From Pectobacterium carotovorum (GTDB taxonomy: Bacteria; Pseudomonadota; Gammaproteobacteria; Enterobacterales; Enterobacteriaceae), in contig NZ_FQWI01000007.1 of the NCBI RefSeq assembly GCF_900129615.1, positions 1-64,000 on the forward strand: 64,000 nt of DNA, given 5' to 3'. Made by a program: the position numbers and the translations under genes. Of this stretch, positions 48,861 through 58,186 are shown piece by piece (the first letter of the stretch is position 1; each line of letters begins with the position of its first letter). A model generated the notes under the pieces. That model had not been told where the DNA came from. It ran no database searches and saw nothing but the letters and a program-made list of their open reading frames with translations.

Positions 48861-51167
48861 ATGTATTTAAAAAGACACCAGCAGTATTTCAAAAAACATC
48901 AACAGTATTTAAAAAAACACCAGCGCAACATAACGTCAGGCATTTTAATGAGCTGCGTCTTAACGCTTCCCGCGATAGCGCGGGCAGCCGACCCACAAGT
49001 CACAACGGATAACCCATCACAACAGATAACACCCGGCACCGAGGCGGCAACCGCCGCCCCGGTCCAGTTGAAACGCGTGAAAGTTAACGCTCAGCGTGTG
49101 CCCGTTCAGCCGCCGACCACGCTGGCCTCGGTGATCGATGGCAAAACGCTCGAAGAAGAGCGGATCTACCGCTTCGAAGAACTGTCGCAGCTGGTGACAG
49201 GACTGGATGTCGACACCGTCGATGTGATGGACACCACGGTGACCATTCGCGGGATTGGCGACGGCGGCGAGAGTGGCACCAACATCGGTATGCCGGGCAG
49301 CGTGGGCCTGTTTGTCGATGGCGTTTACTTGTCCCGCCCCGGCGTCATCTCTAATGATTTGCTGGATATCGACAGCACCCGCGTGTTGAAAGGCCCGCAG
49401 GGCGCGGCCTATGGCTTTAATACCACTGGCGGCGCGATTGATATTCGCACCCGCAAGCCGACCTTCACGCCTGAATATTCACTGGAGCAATCGTTCGGGC
49501 AGCGTGGCTATCTGCAATCCAAACTGATGGCGTCCGGGCCACTCAGCGACCACTGGGCGGGACGCATCAACCTGTCACGCACGGAGCGCGGCGGAAACGT
49601 CACGAATATCGAAAACGGCCATAAGCTGGGAGGCAGTACCAATAACGGCGTGCGCGGCCAACTGCTTTATCAGCCCAATGACAGCTTTAGCCTCAGAATC
49701 ACTGGTGACTACAGCGATTCCACCCAGCGTCCGGTCTCTGTATTAGTGAGTGCAACTGACGACTTTCGTACCCGCGCACAACAAACTGGCCTCAAGGTCG
49801 TCGGCGGTCGTCAGGTCGCGATGGACGACGAAAATGTGATTCGCGTTGCGCAAGGCGGTGGCTCGGTAGAGGCCAACTGGAAGCTGAAGAGCGGCTATAG
49901 CCTCAACTCCCTGTCGTCACTGCGCTATTTCCGCGTGCTGCCCAGCACGGCGGATAACTGGAATATCCCGCTCTATCGCGACAGCGGCGCTGACGTACGC
50001 GATCGCGTCTGGTCGCAAAGTTTTTGGCTCGATTCGCCCAAAGGCAATGTCTTCGATTATTCACTGGGCGTCGATTACTGGGGAGAAAACCTCGATACCG
50101 AGGCAAACAGCCGCTACTACAACGACAACCGCGTGCGGACGTGGGTCGGAAATGGCTATCAGGGCATTAACGTGCAGCGCTTTGGCACGCTGGATGACAC
50201 CGTCTATTCCGTCTATGGTCGCGGGACCTGGCATGCCGCCGATAAACTGGATGTCATTGTCGGTCTGCGTCAGACCTATGAGAAAAAAGAGGGAACGTTC
50301 CAGCGTAAAAATCGCGCCACCTTTGACTCTGGCCCACTCTCGCAAACCAACCACCTGCCCTCTGGCTCCGTCAGCCTGAACTGGTTCGCGGCACCGAATG
50401 TTACGCCTTACGTCACGCTGGGCTACGGGGAAAAATCCGGCGGCCTGAACGTCTCATCTGGTGCCGCAAGACAGCTGGGGATTGATTCGCTGTACGTCGA
50501 TCCAGAAAAAACCCGTTCGGCAGAGCTAGGGGTCAAAACCCACTGGCTACAGCGCAAAGTGGAATGGAATACCGCTCTGTTCTGGAGCGTCGTCGAAGAT
50601 TTCCAGAACAACGCCTATGACGAAGAAACGGATACCAGCTATCTGATTAACGCTGGGAAATTCCGCTCGCGCGGCGGCGAAACGCAGTTAACGCTGCGCC
50701 CCGTTGACGGCCTGAGCATCAGTCTGGCCGGTACCGTTCTGGATGCCCGCTACCTGAATTTCCCTAACGCCCGCTGCCCGGCAGAAATCTCCGCCGTCTC
50801 GTGCGATATGTCTGGAAAGCGCGTCTTTAAATCCCCCACGCTGAGCTACAACACGCGCGTGCGTTATCAATGGGATACGCCAAATAACCTGCAAGCCTCA
50901 GTTTCCGGTCAATGGTCATGGCGGAGCTGGACCTACGGCACGCTCGACGATTCCGAATCAAACCGTATTCCCTCGTACGGCGTCCTCAACCTGTCTAGCG
51001 GGCTGAGCGGCAAGCAAGGTGACAACCGCTGGAACGTGTCGCTGTGGGTGAAAAACGCGCTGGATAAAAACTACTACCGCTCGGTCAGAGGCTCCAGCGC
51101 CACAACGGGCGTGATTGGCGAACCGCGTATGGTCGGAATATCAGTCGGCTACGATTTCAAAGGCTAA
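48861..51167 (+). CDS. TonB-dependent outer-membrane receptor
   Basis: The 768-residue protein has an unusual N-terminus. Three heptads (YLKRHQQ, YFKKHQQ, YLKKHQR; residues 2-22) precede the hydrophobic signal core (SGILMSCVLTLPAIARA, cleavage before ADPQ). A TonB-box-like VKVNAQR is near residue 73. A plug domain follows (TIRGIGDGGE...GPQGAAYGFNTTGGAIDIRTRK), then a large beta-barrel ending in SVGYDFKG. It is of the Fiu/fyuA-like general receptor class, not BtuB. It is preceded by GGAAGAAG, lies 86 bp after the binding-protein gene and just before the Tat-exported lyase-like gene. Its ligand is unknown. Confidence 0.92.
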   Translation: MYLKRHQQYFKKHQQYLKKHQRNITSGILMSCVLTLPAIARAADPQVTTDNPSQQITPGTEAATAAPVQLKRVKVNAQRVPVQPPTTLASVIDGKTLEEERIYRFEELSQLVTGLDVDTVDVMDTTVTIRGIGDGGESGTNIGMPGSVGLFVDGVYLSRPGVISNDLLDIDSTRVLKGPQGAAYGFNTTGGAIDIRTRKPTFTPEYSLEQSFGQRGYLQSKLMASGPLSDHWAGRINLSRTERGGNVTNIENGHKLGGSTNNGVRGQLLYQPNDSFSLRITGDYSDSTQRPVSVLVSATDDFRTRAQQTGLKVVGGRQVAMDDENVIRVAQGGGSVEANWKLKSGYSLNSLSSLRYFRVLPSTADNWNIPLYRDSGADVRDRVWSQSFWLDSPKGNVFDYSLGVDYWGENLDTEANSRYYNDNRVRTWVGNGYQGINVQRFGTLDDTVYSVYGRGTWHAADKLDVIVGLRQTYEKKEGTFQRKNRATFDSGPLSQTNHLPSGSVSLNWFAAPNVTPYVTLGYGEKSGGLNVSSGAARQLGIDSLYVDPEKTRSAELGVKTHWLQRKVEWNTALFWSVVEDFQNNAYDEETDTSYLINAGKFRSRGGETQLTLRPVDGLSISLAGTVLDARYLNFPNARCPAEISAVSCDMSGKRVFKSPTLSYNTRVRYQWDTPNNLQASVSGQWSWRSWTYGTLDDSESNRIPSYGVLNLSSGLSGKQGDNRWNVSLWVKNALDKNYYRSVRGSSATTGVIGEPRMVGISVGYDFKG
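48864..48926 (+). repeat. Three 21-bp tandem repeats at the 5' end of the receptor gene
   Basis: The three in-frame 21-bp units (starting TATTTAAAAAGACACCAGCA, TATTTCAAAAAACATCAACA and TATTTAAAAAAACACCAGCG) encode Y-L/F-K-K/R-H-Q-Q/R three times. They immediately follow the start codon and extend the positively charged n-region of the signal peptide. Copy-number change would stay in frame. Confidence 0.9.
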
Positions 51168-51171
51168 CGTC

Positions 51172-53952
51172 ATGGACAAGATGACTTACTCACGCCGACG
51201 CTTCCTGCGCGACAGCACGCTGCTGGCGCTGTCGGCACCGTTCTGGACATCTGCGCACGCCGCCGCACCGCTGGCCCCAGCCTCTGCCTACGCTGGCGAA
51301 TCGGCGCCGCAGGTCGGCCTGCGTTGGCTAGATGGGCAGCGGCCTCTCGCCTTCACTGGCGTAACCTGGGGCGTCCCCTGGCCACAGGGGGCGGTACGCA
51401 GCGACAGTGGTTTTCAGTTGCATGATGCGCAACAGCGAGCTTATGACCTGCAAAGCTGGCCGCTGGCTCGCTGGCCGGACGGCTCGATTAAATGGTCGGC
51501 GCATGCGCTGGGCGGCGACATTCCGCCGGAAGACGGGCTAACGCTGCGGCCGACAGCCAAAGCTGAGGAACCATCAGGTTCCGGGATGGTCAGCGAGCAT
51601 GACCACGGCTGGACGGTGGATACCGGCCGCATTCGCTGCGTGATTCCACGCTCAGGCTCTCGCCTGATCGAAGAAATTTGGCGGGATAATCGGCTGGCAT
51701 TAACCAACGGCAGGCTGGTGTTGCGCATGCAGCGAGGTGTGGAGGCGGATAGTACGCTGACGCAGGATACCTATCAGGGCGTGCTCGACACCGTCACGGT
51801 GGAACAAAGCGGGCCACAGCGGACGGTGATTGCGCTACGCGGTAAGCACCACGCGCAACAACAAGGGGTGGCGCACATCCCCTTTATTATCCGGCTGTAT
51901 AGCTATGCGAACACCGACTCGCTGCGCGTCATACACTCCCTGATCTATGACAACGACGACGATCTTCTCAGCCTGAAAGGACTTGGGCTAGCGTTTGACG
52001 TTCCGCTACAGGGGGAACTGCACGATCGCCACGTACGCTTCGTTTCGGATCAGGGGGGGCTCTTTCGTGAAGCGGTACGCGGCCTGAGTGGGCTACGTCG
52101 CGATCCCGGCGCAGCGGTTATCGCGGCACAGTTGGCCGGGCAAGCCACGCCACCAATCGCAGATTTTTCACCGGAGGTCGGGAAACGGCTGGATTACATT
52201 CCCGCGTTTGGCAGCTACCGCCTGACGCAGCACCATCCCGACGGCTTCCAGATACACAAACGCACTGCGGCCGGACAGGGCTGGCTCCTTTCCGCCACGG
52301 GTGACCGGGCGGCAGGCGTCGGCTATCTGGGCACGCCAGCCGGCGGCGTGGCATTCGGCCTGCGAAATTTCTGGCAGAGCTATCCCGCCAGTCTGGAAAT
52401 CGACAATGCCCACACCGACGTGGCGACCGTCACGCTCTGGCTATGGTCGCCGTGGGCAGAACCAATGGATATGCGCTTTTATCATGACGGGCTGGGTCAG
52501 GATACCCATGAAAAACAGCGTGAAGGGCTGGCGATCACCTATGAAGATTACGAACCGGGTTTCGGTTCGGCGGTCGGCGTGGCACGCACCAGCGAACTGT
52601 TTATCGATGTGCTGCCCGCGACGCCTGACGCGGAAAATCTGGTGAATCGGGCGCGGCGCATGCAGCAACCGCCGCTGCTGGTCGCGGACGCACAGGATCT
52701 GCACCGCGCGCAGGCGTTTGGCCCACTCTGGGCTCCGGCTTCTTCCTCTGCCACCACGCCCGGCCGCATCAGGCTGGAGAAACAGCTGGATACGTATTTC
52801 GATATCTACCAGCAGGAAGTCGAACAGCGGAAATGGTACGGCTTCTGGGATTTCGGCGACGTGATGCATACCTATGACAGCGACCGCCACGTCTGGCGCT
52901 ACGATGTGGGCGGCTATGCGTGGGACAACTCGGAACTCAGCACCGACCTGTGGCTCTGGTATTACTTCCTGCACAGCGGACGCGCCGAGGCGTTTCGTAT
53001 GGCAGAAGCCATGACGCGCCACACGGGCGAAGTTGACGTACACCATTTGGGGCCATTTAGTCCGCTGGGGTCGCGGCACAATGTCCGCCACTGGGGCGAC
53101 AGCGCCAAGCAATTGCGTATTTCTACCGTCGCCAACCGCCGCTTTCTCTACTATCTCACCGCTGATGAACGTATCGGTGAATTGATGGACGAACAGATCG
53201 AGGCACTGCGTACGCTCGGCACCGTGCTGCCCGGCCGCAAGATTGGGCAGACATCGCCCGCCGATCCGCATCACGTCAGCCTGAGTTTTGGGACAGACTG
53301 GGGCGCGGTAGCCGCCGCCTGGCTAACCGCCTGGGAACGACACGGCGATCCGGCAATGCGTGAACGCCTGCTGACCAGTATGCAAACCATTGCCGCCCAG
53401 CCGCACGGCTTTTTCACCGGCGGATCGGCTATCGACCCCGATACGGGCCGTATCGAGCTGGCTCCACCGGATCAGGTGGAAATTTCACATTTGAGTGCGG
53501 TTTTTGGTCTGACAGAAATCTGTAGTGAGCTGGTTGAAGCGCTGCCCGACCCTGCCTTTACCCGCGCATGGCTCGACTACTGTCGGCTGTATAACGACCC
53601 CGCCGCGTTAAGCGCAGCCGTGGGTAAGACGGTGAAAAAACTCAATCTGGCTCAGGGACATGCCCGACTGACCGCCTTTGCCGCACGACGGTTAAACGAT
53701 CGCACGCTGGCGCAGCGCGCCTGGGCAGAATTTACCGCGGGCAGCGGCGGTATCGCCCATCCGACTCTCGAACAGCGGCGCTTAACGCCCCCCACCGTGC
53801 TTTACCCAATCAACGAGGCGCTGATTGATTCCACCATCGATAAACATTCCGGCAGCACCGCAGCCGCCAATCTGGCGACCAATGCCGTCGCCCAGTGGGG
53901 ATTAACGGCCATCGCCCTGCTGGCCTTGCTGGATGACATTCCCTCTTCTTAA
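51172..53952 (+). CDS. Tat-exported protein resembling YetA/PcRGLX exo-rhamnogalacturonan lyases
   Basis: The 926-residue protein begins with a twin-arginine signal (MDKMTYSRRRFLRDSTLLAL, cleavage near AHA). It then follows the YetA/PcRGLX (polysaccharide lyase 26-like) plan. The N-terminal part has FTGVTWGVPWPQGAV and LQSWPLARWPDGSIKWSAHAL, there is a central beta-rich region with a FWQSYPASLEI segment, and the C-terminal alpha-toroid-like part has WYGFWDFGDVMHTYD, GGYAWDNSELSTDLWLWYY and HHVSLSFGTDWGAV. The ATG at 51172 is used because an earlier in-frame start lies inside the receptor gene. It begins 4 bp after the receptor stop codon, so it is co-expressed. The family assignment is from memory; enzyme activity is an inference. 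Confidence 0.72.
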   Translation: MDKMTYSRRRFLRDSTLLALSAPFWTSAHAAAPLAPASAYAGESAPQVGLRWLDGQRPLAFTGVTWGVPWPQGAVRSDSGFQLHDAQQRAYDLQSWPLARWPDGSIKWSAHALGGDIPPEDGLTLRPTAKAEEPSGSGMVSEHDHGWTVDTGRIRCVIPRSGSRLIEEIWRDNRLALTNGRLVLRMQRGVEADSTLTQDTYQGVLDTVTVEQSGPQRTVIALRGKHHAQQQGVAHIPFIIRLYSYANTDSLRVIHSLIYDNDDDLLSLKGLGLAFDVPLQGELHDRHVRFVSDQGGLFREAVRGLSGLRRDPGAAVIAAQLAGQATPPIADFSPEVGKRLDYIPAFGSYRLTQHHPDGFQIHKRTAAGQGWLLSATGDRAAGVGYLGTPAGGVAFGLRNFWQSYPASLEIDNAHTDVATVTLWLWSPWAEPMDMRFYHDGLGQDTHEKQREGLAITYEDYEPGFGSAVGVARTSELFIDVLPATPDAENLVNRARRMQQPPLLVADAQDLHRAQAFGPLWAPASSSATTPGRIRLEKQLDTYFDIYQQEVEQRKWYGFWDFGDVMHTYDSDRHVWRYDVGGYAWDNSELSTDLWLWYYFLHSGRAEAFRMAEAMTRHTGEVDVHHLGPFSPLGSRHNVRHWGDSAKQLRISTVANRRFLYYLTADERIGELMDEQIEALRTLGTVLPGRKIGQTSPADPHHVSLSFGTDWGAVAAAWLTAWERHGDPAMRERLLTSMQTIAAQPHGFFTGGSAIDPDTGRIELAPPDQVEISHLSAVFGLTEICSELVEALPDPAFTRAWLDYCRLYNDPAALSAAVGKTVKKLNLAQGHARLTAFAARRLNDRTLAQRAWAEFTAGSGGIAHPTLEQRRLTPPTVLYPINEALIDSTIDKHSGSTAAANLATNAVAQWGLTAIALLALLDDIPSS

Positions 53953-53986
53953 TGCCGCCCCCGGCGGCACGCTACAGGACATCACC

Positions 53987-54679
53987 ATGACTGACCCAAG
54001 CTGTACTGAAAACACGCTCCTTCTGTCGCCGCAGGCAGACAGCACGCATGAGATTATCGATTCGCCACACCGTTCAACGTTTATCTGGTCCACGGATTCA
54101 ACGGGCCAGCCGCTACGCTGGCAGGTGGAGCAGGAAGACCCTGACCGCACGGCGATCCAGACCACGCCTGATCGCCTGACGCTGGAAAGCGCCGCCGGGC
54201 TAACGATCTGGCTGGATGCGCCGCTCTCAGGCACCTATCGCATCGCCTTCACGCGCGAGATTCTGGTTGCCGATCGTCCCTATGACCGCGTGTCCGACCT
54301 CAACCAGTTCTGGGCCGCGCGTGACCTGCATCATTCGAACCTTTTTACCCGGTACGGCAAGCTCAACGAATATGACAGCCTGAATCTGTACTATGTCGGT
54401 ATGGGCGGCAACTGGAACAGCACTACGCGCTTTCGTTATTACGACGGTCACGGCGAACGCCTGCTGCTCGGTGAGTACACCGATGCTGCGCATCTGCTGC
54501 GTCCGAATCATCGCTATAGAATTGTGATTGAAGTGGATCGGCGGGAAACCCGTTTTTGGGTCGACGATGTGCTCTATTTCCATGCCAGCTATCCGAGCAC
54601 GCCCGCTCCGGGCTATTTCGGCTTTCGGACGGTATTTTCGCGTCAGGAAATCAGCGAGTTCAGCATCACTCCGCTGTAA
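53987..54679 (+). CDS. DUF6250-like protein, possible glycan-associated beta-sandwich
   Basis: The 231-residue protein has no signal peptide that I can see. It resembles the DUF6250/YesU type found beside rhamnogalacturonan-degrading genes: IAFTREILVADRPYDRVSDLNQFWAARD, YYVGMGGNWNSTTRFRYYDG, HRYRIVIEVDRRETRFWVDDVLYF and the final GYFGFRTVFSRQEISEFSI, typical of a concanavalin-like sandwich. The start at 53987 is preceded by AGGACATCACC; a longer frame from 53933 begins inside the lyase gene. It ends the plus arm, and its 3' end overlaps the convergent LysR gene by 14 bp. Function is not established. Confidence 0.68.
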   Translation: MTDPSCTENTLLLSPQADSTHEIIDSPHRSTFIWSTDSTGQPLRWQVEQEDPDRTAIQTTPDRLTLESAAGLTIWLDAPLSGTYRIAFTREILVADRPYDRVSDLNQFWAARDLHHSNLFTRYGKLNEYDSLNLYYVGMGGNWNSTTRFRYYDGHGERLLLGEYTDAAHLLRPNHRYRIVIEVDRRETRFWVDDVLYFHASYPSTPAPGYFGFRTVFSRQEISEFSITPL

Positions 54680-55595
54680 GCGCTACTGGTGTACCGTGCA
54701 GGTCGCTGTCGACCTGCACAAAAGTTTCAATCAGCTTGCGCGCCAACAGCGATAGGCGGGCGTCCGCCAGATAAATAATGCCGTAATGGGTATAAAACTC
54801 GTCGGTATTGTCGTCCAGACCGGCAATCTTCAACATGTGAATGCCGTGCCGATCGGGCTCGTTGAAATGGTTAGTTGTCCCGATGGCATCCGAATGGCGT
54901 ACCACATCCAGCAGACTGTAGCCATTTTCACACTCAATGTTGGTGCGAATATCCAGTTTACCGCTCAGCTGTACCAGCGCACGGTGGAGGTTGGGTGGAC
55001 GTATCGTTGCCGCCAGCGGGTAGGAAAAGAATTGTTCGACGGTAATCTCTTCCTGCGCCGCCAACGGATGCCCGCTACGGCAGCAAAATCCCCAGCGGTG
55101 CTGGCTCAGCGGCTGAACCCGATAGCGGGTATCGAATTCAAAGTTGCGCATATCCGCCACGATGAAATCCAGCTCTTCAGCCATCAGCCGATGGCCTAGC
55201 GCCTGCCAATTATCAACGCGAAAGACCATCCGCACCTTTGGATAAAGTCGGGAGAAAGCCCCGATCACCTGCGGCATAAGCCAGGCCGCGGGGGCTGGGC
55301 CGCAGCCAAAATTCACTTCACCCGCCTCTTTCTCATTGAACTGCTGGATATCGTTAAACAGGTCGTGCGTCTGATTAATCAGGCGACGCGCATGTTCCAG
55401 CACCACCAACCCTTTCGGCGTCGGCTCCAGTTGGTTCATGCGATCAATCAGACGGGTGCCGATGGTCTGCTCCAGCGACTGGATGCTACGGCTGAAGGCC
55501 GATTGGGAAAGCTTCATCGCCTGTGCCGCCGACGTAAAATTGCGATGCTCAATCAGGGCAATAAAGTGGCGCAGTTGGCGAAGATCGATATTCAT
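54666..55595 (-). CDS. LysR-family transcriptional regulator
   Basis: The 309-residue protein has the LysR winged HTH (residues 1-60: LRQLRHFIALIEHRNFTSAAQ, LSQSAFSRSIQSLE) and an effector domain (about 90-300) that starts VNFGCGPAPAAWLMPQVIGAF. It is convergent to the plus arm of the TonB/ABC locus, overlapping the DUF6250-like gene by 14 bp, so it is the most likely local regulator. Pseudomonas sulfate-ester loci have a LysR regulator (SftR) in a comparable role. The effector is unknown. Confidence 0.9.
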   Translation of the reverse strand: MNIDLRQLRHFIALIEHRNFTSAAQAMKLSQSAFSRSIQSLEQTIGTRLIDRMNQLEPTPKGLVVLEHARRLINQTHDLFNDIQQFNEKEAGEVNFGCGPAPAAWLMPQVIGAFSRLYPKVRMVFRVDNWQALGHRLMAEELDFIVADMRNFEFDTRYRVQPLSQHRWGFCCRSGHPLAAQEEITVEQFFSYPLAATIRPPNLHRALVQLSGKLDIRTNIECENGYSLLDVVRHSDAIGTTNHFNEPDRHGIHMLKIAGLDDNTDEFYTHYGIIYLADARLSLLARKLIETFVQVDSDLHGTPVALTAE

Positions 55596-55715
55596 AGCGG
55601 CACTCGGCGTGTCATCAGGACGGAAGGAATTTGCAGGCTAGCAGGTCTGATCGTACAGAAAAAATAATAAAACCGCTTTTTATATTCTTACTGGTTATAT
55701 ATGCAGCACGGTCTC

Positions 55716-56034
55716 TTATACGCCAATCCAGAGGCATCGCGGGTTTTGCCGTTATCCGGCGTAAAAAATTATGCTGAGGAGATAGCGGGCTTAGGATGAG
55801 CCGCAGGGACGCGGCTCAAGCTTGCGCCACGTCGGGAACGTGTCGCAAGCGGTCCGTTAAGCCAGATACCGACGAAGGCACCGCGTAGCGGCATAATTCG
55901 CGCCAAAAGCCAAGGGGTCACGGGGCGAGCGGCGCTTAAGCCGCCCCGTGTCGGGCGCGTGCTACGAGGTAGCATGAAAATAACAACATTACCGCGCACG
56001 AAACCGTCTCAGCGTCCGCATAAAATGGACTAAG
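55716..56034. repeat. 319-bp dispersed intergenic repeat, copy 2
   Basis: This is the second copy of the element at 9944-10262, same orientation, same length. The stems CTTGCGCCACGT/ACGTGTCGCAAG and CACGGG...CCCGTG and the TGCTAC/GTAGCA hairpin are preserved, with changes in the loops (GGA to GAG; GTGGA to GCTTA). Both copies lie directly downstream of a minus-strand gene (pfkA here, the phosphoesterase there) and upstream of another minus-strand gene (LysR here, metF there). At the outer end a stem CCGTCTC/GAGACGG (about 56004-56040) next to pfkA could act as a terminator. The remaining 55596-55715 shows no gene. Confidence 0.92.
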
Positions 56035-56053
56035 AGACGGAGGATCAGATTTC

Positions 56054-57016
56054 TTAGAACAGTTTCTTCGCTGTATCCAGCCAGTCGCCTTTGAAAGGAC
56101 GCTTCATGTTCTCAATCGCATCAACGATGTCGTGGTGCACCATTTTTTCATTCTGGATACCGACACAGCGGCCGCCGTAGCCCTGCTGTAGCAGCTCAAT
56201 AGAGTAGGCGCCCATGCGCGAGGCCAGAATACGGTCGTAGGCAACCGGTGAGCCGCCGCGCTGAATGTGGCCGAGTACGGTCGCACGGGTTTCGCGTCCC
56301 GTTTCTTTCTCAATATATTTCGCGAGTTCATCGACATCGCACACCAGTTCGGTGATCGCCACAATCGCGTGTTTCTTACCTTTCTCAATGCCCGCTTTGA
56401 TTTCACAGACCAGATCTTCCGGGCTGAATGGCACTTCCGGCAGAACGATGAACTCACAGCCGCCGGCAATCGCTGCCGCCAGCGTCAGGTCGCCGCAGTG
56501 GCGTCCCATCACTTCAACAATGGAAATACGCTGGTGTGAAGAGGAGGTGTCGCGCAGGCGGTCAATCGCTTCCAGCACGGTTTCCAGCGCGGTAAAGTAA
56601 CCGATGGTGTAGTCCGTACCCGCGACGTCGTTATCGATCGTGCCGGGCAAGCCGATACAAGGGAAACCCATTTCGGTCAGGCGCTTGGCACCCATATAGG
56701 AACCGTCACCGCCGATGACGACCAGCGCATCCAGACCGCGTTTCTTCATGTTTTCTACGCAGACCTGACGCACCGCTTCATCACGGAACTGCGGGAAACG
56801 CGCGGAGCCCAGAAACGTGCCGCCACGGTTAATCACATCCGATACGCTGTAGCGATCCAACTGCTCCATGCGATCTTCGTACAAGCCCTGATAGCCATCA
56901 TAAATACCGAAAATTTCCAGCCCTTCCGATAGCGCAGCGCGAACCACACCACGAATTGCGGCATTCATACCTGGTGCATCGCCACCGCTCGTCAACACTC
57001 CGATTCTTCTAATCAT
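56054..57016 (-). CDS. pfkA: 6-phosphofructokinase I PfkA
   Basis: PfkA phosphorylates fructose 6-phosphate with ATP, the committed step of glycolysis. The 320-residue protein has [16 protein letters not shown] at the N-terminus, the ATP/Mg motif GGDGSYMGA, the catalytic Asp in [14 protein letters not shown] and the effector-site arginines typical of the allosteric bacterial enzyme. The length equals E. coli PfkA. It marks the return of the E. coli-like backbone after the accessory region. Confidence 0.98.
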   Translation of the reverse strand: MIRRIGVLTSGGDAPGMNAAIRGVVRAALSEGLEIFGIYDGYQGLYEDRMEQLDRYSVSDVINRGGTFLGSARFPQFRDEAVRQVCVENMKKRGLDALVVIGGDGSYMGAKRLTEMGFPCIGLPGTIDNDVAGTDYTIGYFTALETVLEAIDRLRDTSSSHQRISIVEVMGRHCGDLTLAAAIAGGCEFIVLPEVPFSPEDLVCEIKAGIEKGKKHAIVAITELVCDVDELAKYIEKETGRETRATVLGHIQRGGSPVAYDRILASRMGAYSIELLQQGYGGRCVGIQNEKMVHHDIVDAIENMKRPFKGDWLDTAKKLF

Positions 57017-57222
57017 GACAACCTCTGGACTTGTAGATGTAATTTTGCAGGATTCTTCTATCGTAAATTCACCGCCGCCGTGAAACAGGCAGCAACGCCT
57101 TATTCTTTTATTAGCATATTATAACAAACACCCGAAGCTGAATTGATTCAGGTCAGGCTAAATTGTGCATAAATTTTCATGGCGTATCACGTTTTTAACA
57201 TAAAATGCTGAAACATAGCCGA

Positions 57223-58125
57223 CTACGCCGTCAATCTGCCACGCTGATTTTCTGGCACGGCAGAAACCGGATCCTGATGGATAATAATATCGGCACCCGG
57301 AAACTGTTCACGTAATGCCTGCTCCAGATCGTCTGCGATTTGATGTGCCTGAACCAGCGGCAGCGCGTCATCCATTTCCAGATGCAGTTGAATAAAGCGC
57401 GTTGGGCCGGAACGTCGGGTACGCAACGCATGTGCGCCGCGAATGCCCGGCCAGTTCACAATCACCTCAGCAATAGCGCGATGCTCGTCCTCCGGCAGGG
57501 CGCGATCCAACAGCGACTGCACGGCGTCATACCCCATGCGTAACGCGCTATATAAAATATAGCCGCCAATACCCAATGCAAACAGGGAGTCGGCGCGCGT
57601 AATGCCTTTCCAACTGAGCGCCAGCGCTACCAGAATCGCGCCGTTCATCAACAGATCGGACTGATAATGCAGCATGTCCGCACGCACCGCCTGACTGTGC
57701 GTACGCTTCACGACCCAGCGCTGGAACGATACCAGCAGCAGCGTGGTCACCAGCGCAATGAGCGTCACCCACATGCCCACTTCCGGCGCGTGCAGCGTCT
57801 GCGGCTCCAGCGAGTGTTGCAGCCCCGTCAGGATCAGGAACAGCGCCGAGCCGGAGATAAACATGCTCTGCGCCAGCGCGGCCAGCGATTCCGCCTTACC
57901 GTGGCCGAACGCATGTTCAGTATCCGCCGGTTGCAGCGAATAGCGCACCACCAGCAGGTTCACCAGCGACGCGGCGATATCCACCAGCGAATCAACCAGC
58001 GACGCCAGCAGGCTCACCGAGCCGGTGTGCCACCAGGCAAACACTTTCATTATGAACAGCACCAGCGCCACGGCCGTCGCGCTCACAGCGGCCAGCGTCA
58101 CCAGACGCGCATAGTGTGGATTCAT
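57223..58125 (-). CDS. fieF: Cation-efflux pump FieF (YiiP)
   Basis: FieF is a cation diffusion facilitator that exports Fe2+ and Zn2+ in exchange for protons. The 300-residue protein has six membrane helices with the metal-site residues of site A ([13 protein letters not shown] and HYQSDLLMN) and a C-terminal cytoplasmic metal-binding domain with [10 protein letters not shown] and IIHQDP. Of two adjacent ATGs, I prefer 58125 because it has the better spacing from GAGGG and gives the E. coli length. It lies upstream of pfkA as in E. coli, but cpxP is not next to it; sotB is. Confidence 0.95.
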   Translation of the reverse strand: MNPHYARLVTLAAVSATAVALVLFIMKVFAWWHTGSVSLLASLVDSLVDIAASLVNLLVVRYSLQPADTEHAFGHGKAESLAALAQSMFISGSALFLILTGLQHSLEPQTLHAPEVGMWVTLIALVTTLLLVSFQRWVVKRTHSQAVRADMLHYQSDLLMNGAILVALALSWKGITRADSLFALGIGGYILYSALRMGYDAVQSLLDRALPEDEHRAIAEVIVNWPGIRGAHALRTRRSGPTRFIQLHLEMDDALPLVQAHQIADDLEQALREQFPGADIIIHQDPVSAVPENQRGRLTA

Positions 58126-58186
58126 CATGCCCTCACGTAAGACGATGCCCTTACATACAATAACTAGTTCAGGTCGTCGCTTGTAT

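Noticed and set aside
55769-55999. Open frame of 76 codons on the minus strand within the second repeat copy
   Set aside because: It uses a different frame from the frame in copy 1 and has no family features, so it is a chance frame in a G+C-rich repeat.
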